Positions 44,720 through 56,800 of a stretch of DNA of 64,000 nucleotides are shown here, piece by piece. Numbering within the stretch: position 1 is the stretch's first letter; each line of letters begins with the position of its first letter. Source of the DNA: Molanna angustata (taxonomy: Eukaryota; Arthropoda; Insecta; Trichoptera; Molannidae); contig OY754970.1 in the NCBI GenBank assembly GCA_963576475.1, positions 33,730,619 to 33,794,618 on the forward strand. The letters run 5' to 3'. A program made the position numbers and the translations under genes. A model generated the notes under the pieces. It saw only the letters and a list, made by a program, of their open reading frames with translations, had not been told where the DNA came from and made no database searches.

Positions 44720-44849
44720 GTTTAACTGGAACCACGAAAGCCAACCAGGGATTGCGATTGCTGGATCCCGCATCCAGCTGAATCCAACACATTTTTTGGC
44801 TGGATGGGAAATGCAATTAATTCATTTTCCAAAAATCATAAAAACACTT

Positions 44850-44905
44850 CCTTGCACCTTGCACAAGTGACGAGTTTATTGCCATATGGAAATTTATTGA
44901 GAAGC
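44850..44905 (-). repeat. Family T tail fragment
   Basis: Minus strand: CTCAATAAATTTCC, ATATGGCAATAAACTCG, TCACTTGTGC. Shorter than the copy 570 bp away at 44281 but the same order. Confidence 0.5.
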
Positions 44906-47256
44906 AATAAGATCGGAAATAATATTGTAAAAGTCTACACTGTTTTAATAAAATATTAAGATTCCATATACAATTGCAAAAAGTTAAAATACGAGAATCG
45001 ATGTAAGATATTTGGAGATATACCAATATTGAAAAAAAGCCGTAGCAATGGAGAAATGTTTTGCTTAATGCACAAAAGTATATAACAATATAATAATTTT
45101 TACGAAAAAATAGACAATTAAGGAGAGGTATGACTTATTCATATTATTTTCAATTGAATTATTAATACAACCAAGTTGTCTTGTATTTATGAGAATATTT
45201 AAGTTTTTATTAAAAATCAAAATTCCAGGATGCAGCAATTTTTAAAAAAATCTGCAAAAATCCCGCTGGATTGCAATCCCTATAACCAAACGATTGTTTG
45301 TTTGTATACATGAAGAACGGAGTGTTATGAGATGTGATACTCCTTGCTTAATAAGTACTTAAACATCTGTTTAATCTCAAGAGGTTTATTAGAAACAAAG
45401 TAATTTTTCACTTATCCATGTTTATATAGAGTTCTTTTGATTTGCGGAACATTTTACAATGCTTGATCCTTTTTAATTTTTTCGTGGTGTCCATATTGAT
45501 AGATCAATATCGAGTTTTATCATCGACAGCAGTTAATATCCATTTTCAGCTTTGTAGAAACATTTTATATATTTTCCGGCAAATAACTTGAGAATTTCAT
45601 CGCGGAGGGAGGCAGTTTGCAAGTATACCAACCAAGCAAAAAAAAAAAATTGCGCCGCACGCAGCCCACGCAATTTCTCAAGTTAGTTCTTGAAAACTAC
45701 AATAAAGGAAAAACAAATAATATAAAAAAAAAAACAATTCAATCAATATATTATTATTTAAATACATTTATTATAAACAGTGGTAAATTAAAAAATATGT
45801 ACAAAAGTGTATTTTCTATTTATTAGTTAACAACTCTTCAAAATCTATGCAATGTAAAAGTGACATGTGGGTAATCTACATAATCACATTTGAAGATATT
45901 ATTAAACCTTATATTTTATTAATCTATACATTACATGAAAATGTTTTCAAAACTATTTGAGATCAGATAATTTTTATTTAGGAATTTTATAAACATTTAT
46001 AATACGTACATGGAATGTTATATGCAAACCTGCAATCTAATTCTTGACACTTGATTCCGATTCCAATCTATGCTCAAAACTTACCAACCTGCCATCTGAT
46101 TCTCCACTTTAATGGTAGGTTCTAAGCTTAGATTTTAAATTGGGATGGAGTGTCAAGAATAGAATAAGGCAGAAGAGATGCACTTCAAAATTTAACTGAT
46201 TCTCTTAATGACTTGAACCTGAGATACACGGATTGCTTGTAGGAGTCGGGGTCGACTGTTTAAAGCTGTCACAGTACGGTGGTCTGCAGTTCCAATATAA
46301 AATTCACGTTTACAAAACACGGACTGCTCCATATTATTGCGACTCCATATTATTGCGACTGAATGAACACTGGCAGCTCGAGACATATTGAGCTTTTTTT
46401 AATAATTTTACAAGTTAAGAATACTAAAATAAGTTCTATGATATCCGTTTATGACGGCTATAACTGTTACCAAATGATTTTTAGATACACAAGTAAAATA
46501 TTACGAGGAAAAGTGTACTAAATTACAGTACGTATACTTTTGATACAGTTGCTAAAGGATTTACAAATTGCTGTCTGAAACTAGCAAATTTAAAAAACAA
46601 AGAATTTTATCCTCATATTTTTTTTCCAAAAATAAGCATACAATGCTGGTGCTATAGGTGTATGAAACCAGTTGAGGTAGGATTTTAAGCCCGGTCCACA
46701 TTATTGATTTGATTGACCACTACCACACTGCATCCGATACATTTATGATGATTTGATATGTCATTTGTTTTTAATACAAGAAGGTAAAAAGTTAAAATAA
46801 AAGAAATATTTAGTATACTTGATTGATAAACCAGCTGAGCTGGCCCTCCTAAATAATGTGCTAACATTGTATGTATGAAATGCACACGAGAAAATCAATA
46901 ATAGATTAAATACTTAGTTACATATTTATTAAAATTGCACATAATACGAGTAATATGATTAGCCTTAAAATTAGTAGCCTTTATAAATGGGTACTTAGCA
47001 TAATGTTCCCTCAAGTACTAACAAGAAAAGTGAGTTTTATCGATTTCAAATATTAAAATTGGCAATATTTCAATAAACACAATAACACCATATCATTTTG
47101 AATTGTTATTTAGAACTCATAAATTCATGACTAACTTTTCTGCGCATAAAACTTGTGCGAAACAGAATATACATGTAATAATAATATAAATAATGTTGAT
47201 TTTTGAAAAATAGGTACATATATTTTTGGCATTGGATAATAAAGATAATAGTCGTC
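44906..47256. other. Unassigned AT-rich DNA
   Basis: No supported gene. The lysine-rich frame at 45617-45826 starts in a poly(A) stretch and shows no domain. TCCATATTATTGCGACT is duplicated in tandem at about 46328-46361. Confidence 0.45.
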
Positions 47257-47490
47257 GGCCTTCGTGGCTCAGTTGGTTAGGTATCTGACTGCTGATCCAT
47301 GGGTCCCGGGTTTGATTCCCAGTGGAGACACAGTTTTTAATTGTGTTTTCAGTCTGGCTCTGTGATACGATTAATATCATAAGTCTCCAGAATGTGGCAA
47401 CTTGTTATTGGGTGCGTGTTAATTTAATATTTGACATAGTACCTGTTAGTTGCCTGAGAAGCAATATAAAATAAAATAAATTAAAAAAAT
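47257..47490 (+). mobile_element. SINE-2, most complete copy
   Basis: Head GGCCTTCGTGGCTCAGTTGG with A box, B box GGGTTTGATTCCC, then TTTTCAGTCTGGCTCTGTG, AATGTGGCAACTTGTTATTG and an A-rich end AATATAAAATAAAATAAA. tRNA-derived pol III promoter; no coding. Confidence 0.8.
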
Positions 47491-48330
47491 ATTGTTCCTC
47501 AATCTTAATGAAATGTTATGTTTATTCAAAATACATAATATTAAACTTCAGGTTCTTTCAAATTTAATGCAAAACTAATGTCAGTGTAATAGAAAAAATA
47601 AATATTAATAGAATAAAGTTTTTTCAATTAATATTACATACGACAATACCTACAATATTTTCTAAGCTTAAATATTAAAACCCTCATCAAATTAGATCAT
47701 ATCAAGTTTACCTAGTTATTATTAACTGAACTATTTTATACATTTAAAAAGAAAACAAAACTTTTATTTTTATTAATTTCATATAAAATATAAACATTTT
47801 TTGCTATATGAATTAGAATATAAGTACATAATTGTAAACAATGTAACTGTTATTGTCAAAAGTTATCATAGAGATCAGAACTAAGAATGATTAAAATGTT
47901 TTATGTACTATGGAAATACATAATATATGTAAGTTAGCTTTATTGATTAGTATAATGAAGATTTCTCTCACATCATACTACAGAATTTCATAATAATATC
48001 ATAGATCATGCAGATAAAATATTGTAGAGATATTACATGACTGAAGATATTATGTTAATAATGTAATTATTTTATAGAATGCATTATTAAAGGATTCAAT
48101 TTTCATAACAGATAATAAATAGTGAGGAAATATTGAGAAGAAATGTTGAATCTTATGATATTTCACAAAAAGTATTTACATACAATATATATTTATTATA
48201 CAAATATGTAAGTTCAATATCAACATTTCAATTTATGTAATTTTAGAATGGATAATATTTTTTTACAACATGAAAACTATATTTTTGACTTGTATTAAAG
48301 GTGTAGAACTCCATTAAACTAGGTATTTTT
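47491..48330. other. Unassigned AT-rich DNA
   Basis: No recognised feature. Confidence 0.5.
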
Positions 48331-48573
48331 AAATTAAACAAAAGTTGATTATGGTTCAACATATATATTTTATCAGTAAATTTCCCACCCTTTTCTTTGC
48401 AATTTCCCAACATCAGCGATAGTACACAAATGTAAAATATACCAATTTTAATATATATAAAAAAAACAAAATTCTATGTTTACCAGTTGATAATGGCCTA
48501 GCAAGCCGAAACGGTCACCCTGTTACAAGGAAAAATATATATGTAGAACCATAATCAACTTTTGTTTAATTTA
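48331..48573. mobile_element. Foldback element with about 41-bp terminal inverted repeats
   Basis: Left end AAATTAAACAAAAGTTGATT (48331) continues through ATGGTTCAACATATATATTTT. The right end is its reverse complement (48532-48573) with one mismatch. Near the right end lies a GATAATGGCCTAGCAAGCCGAAACG hairpin repeat, split here as GATAATGGCC and GCCGAAACG. No coding. Confidence 0.7.
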
Positions 48574-48981
48574 AACTGACATAGAAAACTATTGTTCCAA
48601 GAAAAGCAAGTTTGTTAACAATTGTTTCAAAAGATTTTACTAAATTTTTAACAAATAATAAAATAACAAAAAAGTAAGAAGTTCTATTAAAAACAATTAT
48701 GATAAAAGCAGAGATGATTAAATTGCTATAATCCGAAAACAAACATTTTTAAAGTGCTCAAGTTAATTGTGATGGTCGTTTTGAAAAACTTCACTGGTCA
48801 CTGATTGACTGAAAGAACATTATCAGGATCCAAACCTTCAATTGATTGACACCAGCGATGCTTGAACTGGAAATATTTCAAAACATGGAACTTTAGGGAG
48901 GATTGTCTGTTACAAATTAAAAAGAAAAACTATTTGAATAATCCATTTTGTTGTTGGGTAGATAAAGTATGGGTCTACACG
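48574..48981. other. Unassigned AT-rich DNA
   Basis: No recognised feature. Confidence 0.5.
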
Positions 48982-49366
48982 CAGTGGCGTAGCAACTTAA
49001 CAGCAGGGTTATGCAAAGCATGAGGGCCCAGCCTTAAAAGGGGTCCAAACTTCTAAACACAATATGAAAAAATAATAATTATCAATCTAAAAACTCTAGT
49101 TCAAGCAGAACATACACAATTTAGATAATATTTGAAAAATATATGTAACAGAAATTCTTATTGATTTCGCAAATATCAAACAAGAACGAAGAAATTTTAA
49201 AAACGGTGACCATATTTTTATTTATTTACTCTATATTGAGAATTGTAACTAAGCATGTGCAAATATGTAAAATGTCATAAGATATTTTGTGTAAAATATG
49301 TTTATATGTAAAACACATGAGGGCCTTACTTTGCTTGAGGCCCTAAAATATCTAGCTACGCCACTG
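48982..49366. mobile_element. hAT-like MITE, 385 bp
   Basis: Terminal inverted repeat CAGTGGCGTAGC at both ends (48982-48993 and, inverted, 49355-49366). It is flanked by a probable 8-bp target duplication, TCTACACG / TCTACATA (6 of 8 match). An 8-bp duplication with CAG..CTG ends is the hAT signature. No transposase frame. Confidence 0.8.
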
Positions 49367-49486
49367 TCTACATAGGTAAAGTATAACAAATATTAATATA
49401 CATACATATTATTATATAAAAATAAACAAGAAAATAATTATTTGCAACAATTCGTTCCTGTACCATGAAAAACCTAATTAAGGAGT

Positions 49487-49530
49487 TGTGAGGCACCGGC
49501 TTAGAATAGTGCTTCCACTTTTTTCTATTA
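49487..49530 (+). repeat. Conserved 43-bp dispersed block, copy 1
   Basis: TGTGAGGCACCGGCTTAGAA, TAGTGCTTCCACTT and TTTTCTATTA occur again at 63719-63763 with two or three changes. The surroundings do not match. Function unknown. Confidence 0.6.
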
Positions 49531-50220
49531 TCATTGTTATTAGTATTCCTATGCGTAGTTATTGAGTATTCCTACGCAAAATTGAACCAATCTTGAGAGA
49601 AAAAAAACAGCTTAAAAGGTTCTCAAATTATGTATAATCTGTAGACTTATTGTATTATCGTTCTATATATTTTTGTTATGAAAAAATACTATTACATTAA
49701 AATTATAGTTAATAATACAAAACATTACTTTCTTAAAGTATTTTGTAGGAAATAAAAATAATAGGTTTATCTACATTAAATAAACTTTTCGAAATAATGA
49801 TCAAAATAAAATATTTTACTGTGTAAGGAAGAGTACACCAATGTAGTGGACTTAATGTCCGTGGACACTTTGTACCAGTCAATCACAATTATTAAAACAG
49901 TCAAAATAATAATAACATGAAAAATAAAGACTAATAAGGTATAACATAATCTAACTAATAAATCTCAAAATGTAATAACACCATTAAAATATGATTAATA
50001 ATAAAAATAATCATCGATGTGATTATTGTATTTTTGTACAGTAAAATTACAATAATGTCGAAATTTAAATTTATATGTAATTTGCATTGTGATCTTAATA
50101 GTGTTGGTTGTTTAATTTTTAATTGACATAAATATTATTAGATCTACCACATTGACATTGCATTGGTAATACAAAAATTAAAATATAATGAAAGGCAGTT
50201 AGTACGCGCTTAATGTATGT
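49531..50220. other. AT-rich 3' flank of AVL9
   Basis: No gene. Could include distal 3' UTR of AVL9. Confidence 0.4.
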
Positions 50221-50226
50221 TTTATT
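50221..50226 (-). terminator. Possible AVL9 polyadenylation signal
   Basis: AATAAA on the minus strand, about 115 bases after the stop codon. Nearest exact hexamer; other A-rich variants nearby could be used instead. Confidence 0.4.
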
Positions 50227-50339
50227 ATCAACATCACCTTATATATAAATTAAATAAATAAATAAAAAATCTACTAGTCATAAATTAATAATCACAAAAA
50301 TCACATGACAAGAAAATTTGAATAATAATAATATTACAT

Positions 50340-50811
50340 TTAAGCAACACGATTATCTATAGTTTTTGATTCACATTTTTGTTTATCTTCTTTATTTACG
50401 ACTGAATCACATTTCTTGTACAACTTATCCATGTTTTCAATAGCTTCTTCGGCATCTGAATTTCTATCATCCGTTGCACAATGAATAGTTATATTACTAA
50501 CATTTTTATTAATTAAATTTTTAGTGTGTTTCTCTGATTCAGTAGATATAGACAAGGAATCCAAGTTTGCAGATCCATCATCGGTACCAGTTTCTTGATT
50601 AATAGCATCCAGGACTTCGAAGTCAGGGTCTGAGGGTGGTGGATTTTCACCTTGAGGACTAGGAGTAGTTAGCGCACTCCACCACACTGACAGAGCCCCT
50701 TTAGCTTGTGAAAGGGCCCCACCGACAACACGGGAGGTAGAAGCAACTGCACGACCAGTATTTACTACAGCTTGAGTTACTTTACGCCCACTCTCTGTAC
50801 TCGACATTGTA
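50340..50811 (-). CDS. AVL9: AVL9 coding exon 7 and stop
   Basis: Acceptor TTTTCCAACAG. Begins HTMSSTESGRKVTQAVV and ends at TAA (50342-50340). The last 100 residues are acidic and poorly conserved. Confidence 0.92.
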
Positions 50812-53800
50812 CTGTTGGAAAACAAATTAAAAACTATATTAAAACTTAATATAAAAACTTTTATATGGTGTAAACAATGAAGTTATGATACTAGTGTTAA
50901 CCAACTATAAAAACTATCATAGGCACCATAAACTAACCATACACTAAGTATAGAGAGCTGACAAAAGGACAAATAATACAAAAACAATAAATTTATTAAA
51001 ATCAAAAGTAACAAAATTCAGACATACAAGATTAAAAATAATAATGTGGTTAAAAATATTATTCATCCATTTTATATTTTGTACAGTGCCCAAGTTATAA
51101 GAAATATAATCAAAATTAACCCACGATGACTGTCTAATAGAAAAAAAGTATGAAGAGTTCATTACAATATCGTTTCCTTTGATCGGATATTTGACATGAC
51201 ATTTTTTTATGTATGTGTGTGTGAATTGTGTTATCAATTTCTCTCCGAGTGTCACATGGAACTAAGATAAAATCATTTGTGATTTAACTACATATATTAT
51301 TACTGTACTCACTGCGCTAATCTTAATTTCATATCAGTCACAGATAATTGTCCTGCAAATGGGTGACCAGTTGGTATGTTCATAAAAATATCATCTACAC
51401 ATGATTCCCTGTTTTCCAACCAATCCTTATATGCGTCCGTAGTTTTAAAGGCACTGACAAATAATGCATTAAAATTGTCAATTTCTCTACTGCCATCTGT
51501 AAATAAGAAATACACAGATAATTTTAATATTGAAAACAAGTTGTGTCATAAGTATCTTAAACTTCAACAGTTTTCTGAAATATGTCTGAAATTTTTTTGT
51601 GATACTGTGTATCTTACTATTTCATCCATAAACTTTTAAATGATTCAATTCACCAGTCTATGTTATAACTTAGTATATTTCCAAGTACATTAATAAACTA
51701 AGGACAAAATATTTAGAATTACTACTCGGGTAACTAACAGGTACAACTACATAATATGTTAAATATTAATTTAACACACACCCAATAACAAGAATACAAT
51801 TAAAATCTGTATCTCCAATGGGAATCGAACCCAGAACACTTTGCTCAGGAGTCGGAAACATAACTAAGCCACGGAGGCCAAAACTATGTTACAAATGTAC
51901 CCAAAAAATATTATAACACACCATAGCCAATAATTAATGGATATATAATGCCCATTCATGCGCTTTCGCCCATTCAATAATGCAATATGGCATTGTTGCA
52001 TGGGGGGAGGCGTATAAAACATCCATTTTGCCTCTAGAAATTACACAAAGATTGATAATAAAAATTATAAATAAAAAACCATCTGACTACCCAACTTTGC
52101 AACTATTTCGTGATTTTCAAGTGCCATCTTTTAAAAGTATTTATAAAAAAAATGTACTATTTCAAATACATAAGGACATTGGAAGGTCGCACCATGCCTT
52201 TGTACGTGTGGCGAGTGATAGACATAATATAGTGGGTCAACTGTGTACCCCGTTAACACATACAAGTTTTGCACAGCACTACTACACTTACAATGGGGTG
52301 GTGTGGTTCAACCAACTTGAAACAGATTTGAGACTGGCAATTGAATATAATGAATTCAAAATAAAAATAAATAATAAATTAAACTTATTAAATTTGACTG
52401 ATATGTAACTTATTTTTGTATAGATAATAATTATGTATATATAATATTTTGTATCTTTTGTATTAAATTGTCTCCTTTACTCACGAGTGCTTGCACTCTG
52501 GTAAAGGGAAATATGCTTTTTCTTAATGTGCATCTTTTCTATATAGTTAAATTGTTTTACATTTTGTATATGTATTGTGAATTTAATAAAAAAAAATATA
52601 ACCATGTTTATTCAAAATCAAAACAAAATAATATTACCTGGTAACAGGGATGTTCTCAAAAGGCATAGCAAATAACCGGCGAATTGATCTCGTACCCATA
52701 TATCCCCTTGCGAAGAGCTATGTCTAACTAAATGATCGGCAAATCTCAAATCCTCTGTGCTAAGCTGCAATTGTCTCCTCAGCGAAAAGTCGGCAGTCTC
52801 TATCCGAAGATCACCAGTTTCTACCAAAACATCAAATAACTGTCTCTTTTGCTTGAAAAGAACATTTGAGGCTCCAATCAAGAATCCCTTAACGGCCGGA
52901 TCAGATAATAAATCCATATATTGAAGAGAAAGATAAGGAAGACATAAAAAGCCTTCAGAAAATAATTTAAGCGGCAAACCAAATTCAGCAAACTCAGCAT
53001 CACCGGCTATATTGGCAAGACCATTGACACTCATTTCCCTAACCATAGATGGCGTAGAATGAGACTCAGTCAATGTTTTTGCAATTTTATACTTTTCACC
53101 GACACTATGAGACTTTTCTCGTTCACTGCCAATATTTGATTTTTCATCAAAGAATTTTTCTTCCATTTTATCCCTATCAAATGACAAACTGGTATATTCT
53201 TTTTCATCCATATTTTCTTTTCCTAATAATATTTGTTCAATTTCTATGAAGCTTCCATTGTGTTCATTGTCAATTTCGGATGCTACCTGATTGTCATTAT
53301 TATTTGGCAGTGTAACATTCATTGTATTGGAAGTTGGAGGTGGAGACATTGGTCTTGATAACCTAAAAATAATAAACCATTGATAATTTAACCTCTAAGT
53401 TAGTATGGCCGTACCGGTACGGTGGGAAATGTCATTGCAAATTGAAGTATGGCCATACCGGTACGGCTATAGTCATACCAGTCATACAGACTTTATTCGT
53501 AAGTAAACGTCAGAAATGGAACCAATAGTTAAAGACACCTGAAATAATCATACGATTTTTCAATAAAAACTAAAATTTTTAAATTAAAAATAACTCACTC
53601 CGTATAGATATGTACATCATACCAAAACCCACTAACATAGAGGTTAAATAATTTCAATTCTAAATTAAGAGATATATACATTATTGCAGATTGATTATTT
53701 TCAATACGTATTATTTTTAGATAAAATATTTTTCAGGGTGTTTATGTTCTTTTAAATTTACTTCCTCGTTATTTATTTTTAATTAGAGTAAGCAATTCTT

Positions 53801-56800
53801 TTTAATGCATTTGTTAGTGGTGTTTATGCTGTTTATCACCAATACATAAAGTTATTAGTATCTCATTTAAACCAAGTTGATAATATACACAAATAATTGT
53901 CAAATGATTATATTTTGATAAAAACTCATTATCATGAATTGTTGATTTTCCTTTATAATAAACGTTGTATAAAATTTTATACACTAAAAATCTTCTTCTT
54001 TGGTTTCAATTTTAGGGATTGGTTGTCAGCAAAGCGATGTATCTCTTCCTCCACTCTGCTCGATCTTCAGCGACTCTCTTCAATTCTGTGTAGGAGGTAC
54101 ACTTCATGTTCTCGATGAATGATACTTATCACCCTCTGCCAGTTGTTCCCTCAACCATTCCGTCCAAGATGATGTGTAGAAGATCTTTGTGTCGTAACAC
54201 ATGGCCTATCCAATTTGCACGCCTTTTCAATACAGTGTTTAACATATGCCTGGTTTTTTCAAATTTGCTTGGAACATCATTAATTGTATACATATAAAGC
54301 AGTCTATTAATGGGCGTGCCATCATTCCAAATGGCTCACTATCACTCCAAAATGAGTGCATGAATGGCAATAATACCCATGCAGTCCAATCGGACTAGCT
54401 TGCCTTAACGGGATGGAATCGTACTGTGCACCATGCTTTCGACTGACATGCTGATGCTCACTTGAGTGAGTTTTTAAGAAAAAAAAATAGAGTGGTGGCG
54501 AATGGTACGTCTGTGAATGGGCTGTAATTTTATTCTATATAAACAAATTTATATTTTCACAGAGAAATCTCACATTTTACAACAACCTACAAACATATTG
54601 CATTTGTTTTTTTGGTAAAATATTTCATAATGATCACTGTATTTTAACTATGATCTAATGCTATGAACGCTTAAATTAGATGATTGAATGAGGGATTTAA
54701 ATGGGTGTGCCTAGTTAGCACTACATTGAAAATATTTCCATAGATCTTGAGACAAGTATCAAGCTAGACTTCTGACAAAATATAAAGTTTTTAAATGATA
54801 TTCAAAAATACAATACTCACACAATATTGGCAGACGAATATAAACCTTTTTGTATACAATCGGGAAACAATGAGAGCAATGTAAGAAGTGAAGAACTGAC
54901 AGGACCAGCAGGCGACCCATGTAAAACCACTTTTCTTTGCAATAATATAAGTTTAAATAGTAATACTGCTTTGTGCCTCCATGTATCGACTAGATTAGTT
55001 ACTGAAAGACCTACAATAAAATATAATACAATATATCCATCGTTTTTTAGAGACGAAGTTGGGATTTTGTAGAAGAACCAGGAACTCACGGTACATACAG
55101 GACTAACGACCTGTCACCGGCTGAATTTACGTGATCACTTTATGCGCATGCGCAACGTTCACCAATTATGCTTCTTATTGAGTTCCCTTATCAATGTAAT
55201 TTTTGGAAGTTCTATATATTTGAATAGTGTGTAACAATTCACCTGAAAATAAAGAACTATACTATTGCCATCTATGAAGTAACTGATAAGCCTTTTTTGT
55301 GCCATCTATAGAGAAATTAGTTTATTTGTAAACAACGAAAGCAACAGTCCTTATAAATGAGATGACGGTGTCTCGGTGCGTATATGAAATTAAAAAAATA
55401 TTCGATATCCATCGTTAATTTATCTACTATTAAAAAAACAATTACCAGGAATTGCTTTGCATTGAGGTAATCTATGCAAAAGAATTGATTAAAAATAACA
55501 CACAATAAAGGATGACACATGATTGAGGTAAACAAACTCACAAATTAATGGGTGGGCAGGAAGTAAGAATGTCAAAAAAATAATTTTATTAATAAAATGA
55601 GATTTTAACAGCAAACATAAGTCGGGATAGCAACAAATATGTGTTGTGCTTCTTTTTATACCACACATCTGTCACTGATTAACCCACATTATGACTATTC
55701 TGATTCGTTTCAGAGTATGAAAATGTCTGAAACCAACGGGCGACTGTGGATAAAAGGATTTTATACGCACTGTGACTATAAATGCAAGCAACTTTTTTAC
55801 ATTTCTCATGTACTAAAATTCAGACAGATAAATTTAGACAAATCAAAATAGGAAATATTGTGGGATATGCCATGATGGTATAAATATGAATATACAGTCA
55901 ATCACAATCAATGGACACCTGACAAATCCTTAAATAGGGGAGAATTATAGCACAAATTAATATACACACAAAAAAATTAAACAGAATTAAAAATTATTCT
56001 TGTTTCACACAGGATTGATTTTTTCCATAGAAATTAATACTTACTTTCAAGTACTTGATCTGTCAATGCCGAACACCCATTAAGATGTTTATAGGTATCT
56101 TCAAGAAGTTGGGTGCTGCAAAAATCTCCCCGTCTGAACCAAGCCCTAGCCACAAGTTCCAATTTGATAGCTAAGCGACCATATAAAGGTTCACGAGATA
56201 TAACACAGACACTTTTCTGTACTGAACTTCTCGTCATGTCTGATGTGCGTTGAGTTACTTGCTAAAATAATAAATAAAGGATACATAATAAAATTATGAT
56301 TATTATATCATGAATGAACATATTATATAGTTCTAATTGTTTAATATCTGTCATCATCTTATGCACAATTGCAAGCAATAAGAAACATATCAAAAACTAT
56401 TTATTTCTCATACAATTCTCGCTTCATAGAACTGAATACTGAAGTACAAGAACTGATGAAACAGTTCAAAATGGCTTTATCACAAATATATATGTTGTCG
56501 AGGTGGGGGCGAGAGGCCTTCCCGCAAAATCTATATATTCCTACTTTAAATACCTAGGTCTCCCTAGAGGTAAAATAAAAAAAAAAATGGATAGGGTGGT
56601 AAAAGCAGCATTATCCGCGTCTTATTGGATTTGGTTGCACAGGGGAGTAGAGTGTCAGTCGGAGGTTGGTGGTTGAGTGGTGAGCGTGACTTGAGTCATA
56701 AAGGAGCCCCTTAATCCTGCATACATGGTTGCAAGTCCATGTGGCTCGCCTGATCTGGCTGGCACTCTGGTCGCCTGTGCTTGTGGGCCTGGATTGTACA

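Noticed and set aside
45617..45826. Lysine-rich 69-codon frame
   Set aside because: It begins in an A run and continues in AT-rich DNA with no family resemblance.
51376..51639. 87-codon plus frame opposite AVL9 exon 6
   Set aside because: Shadow of the AVL9 exon on the other strand.
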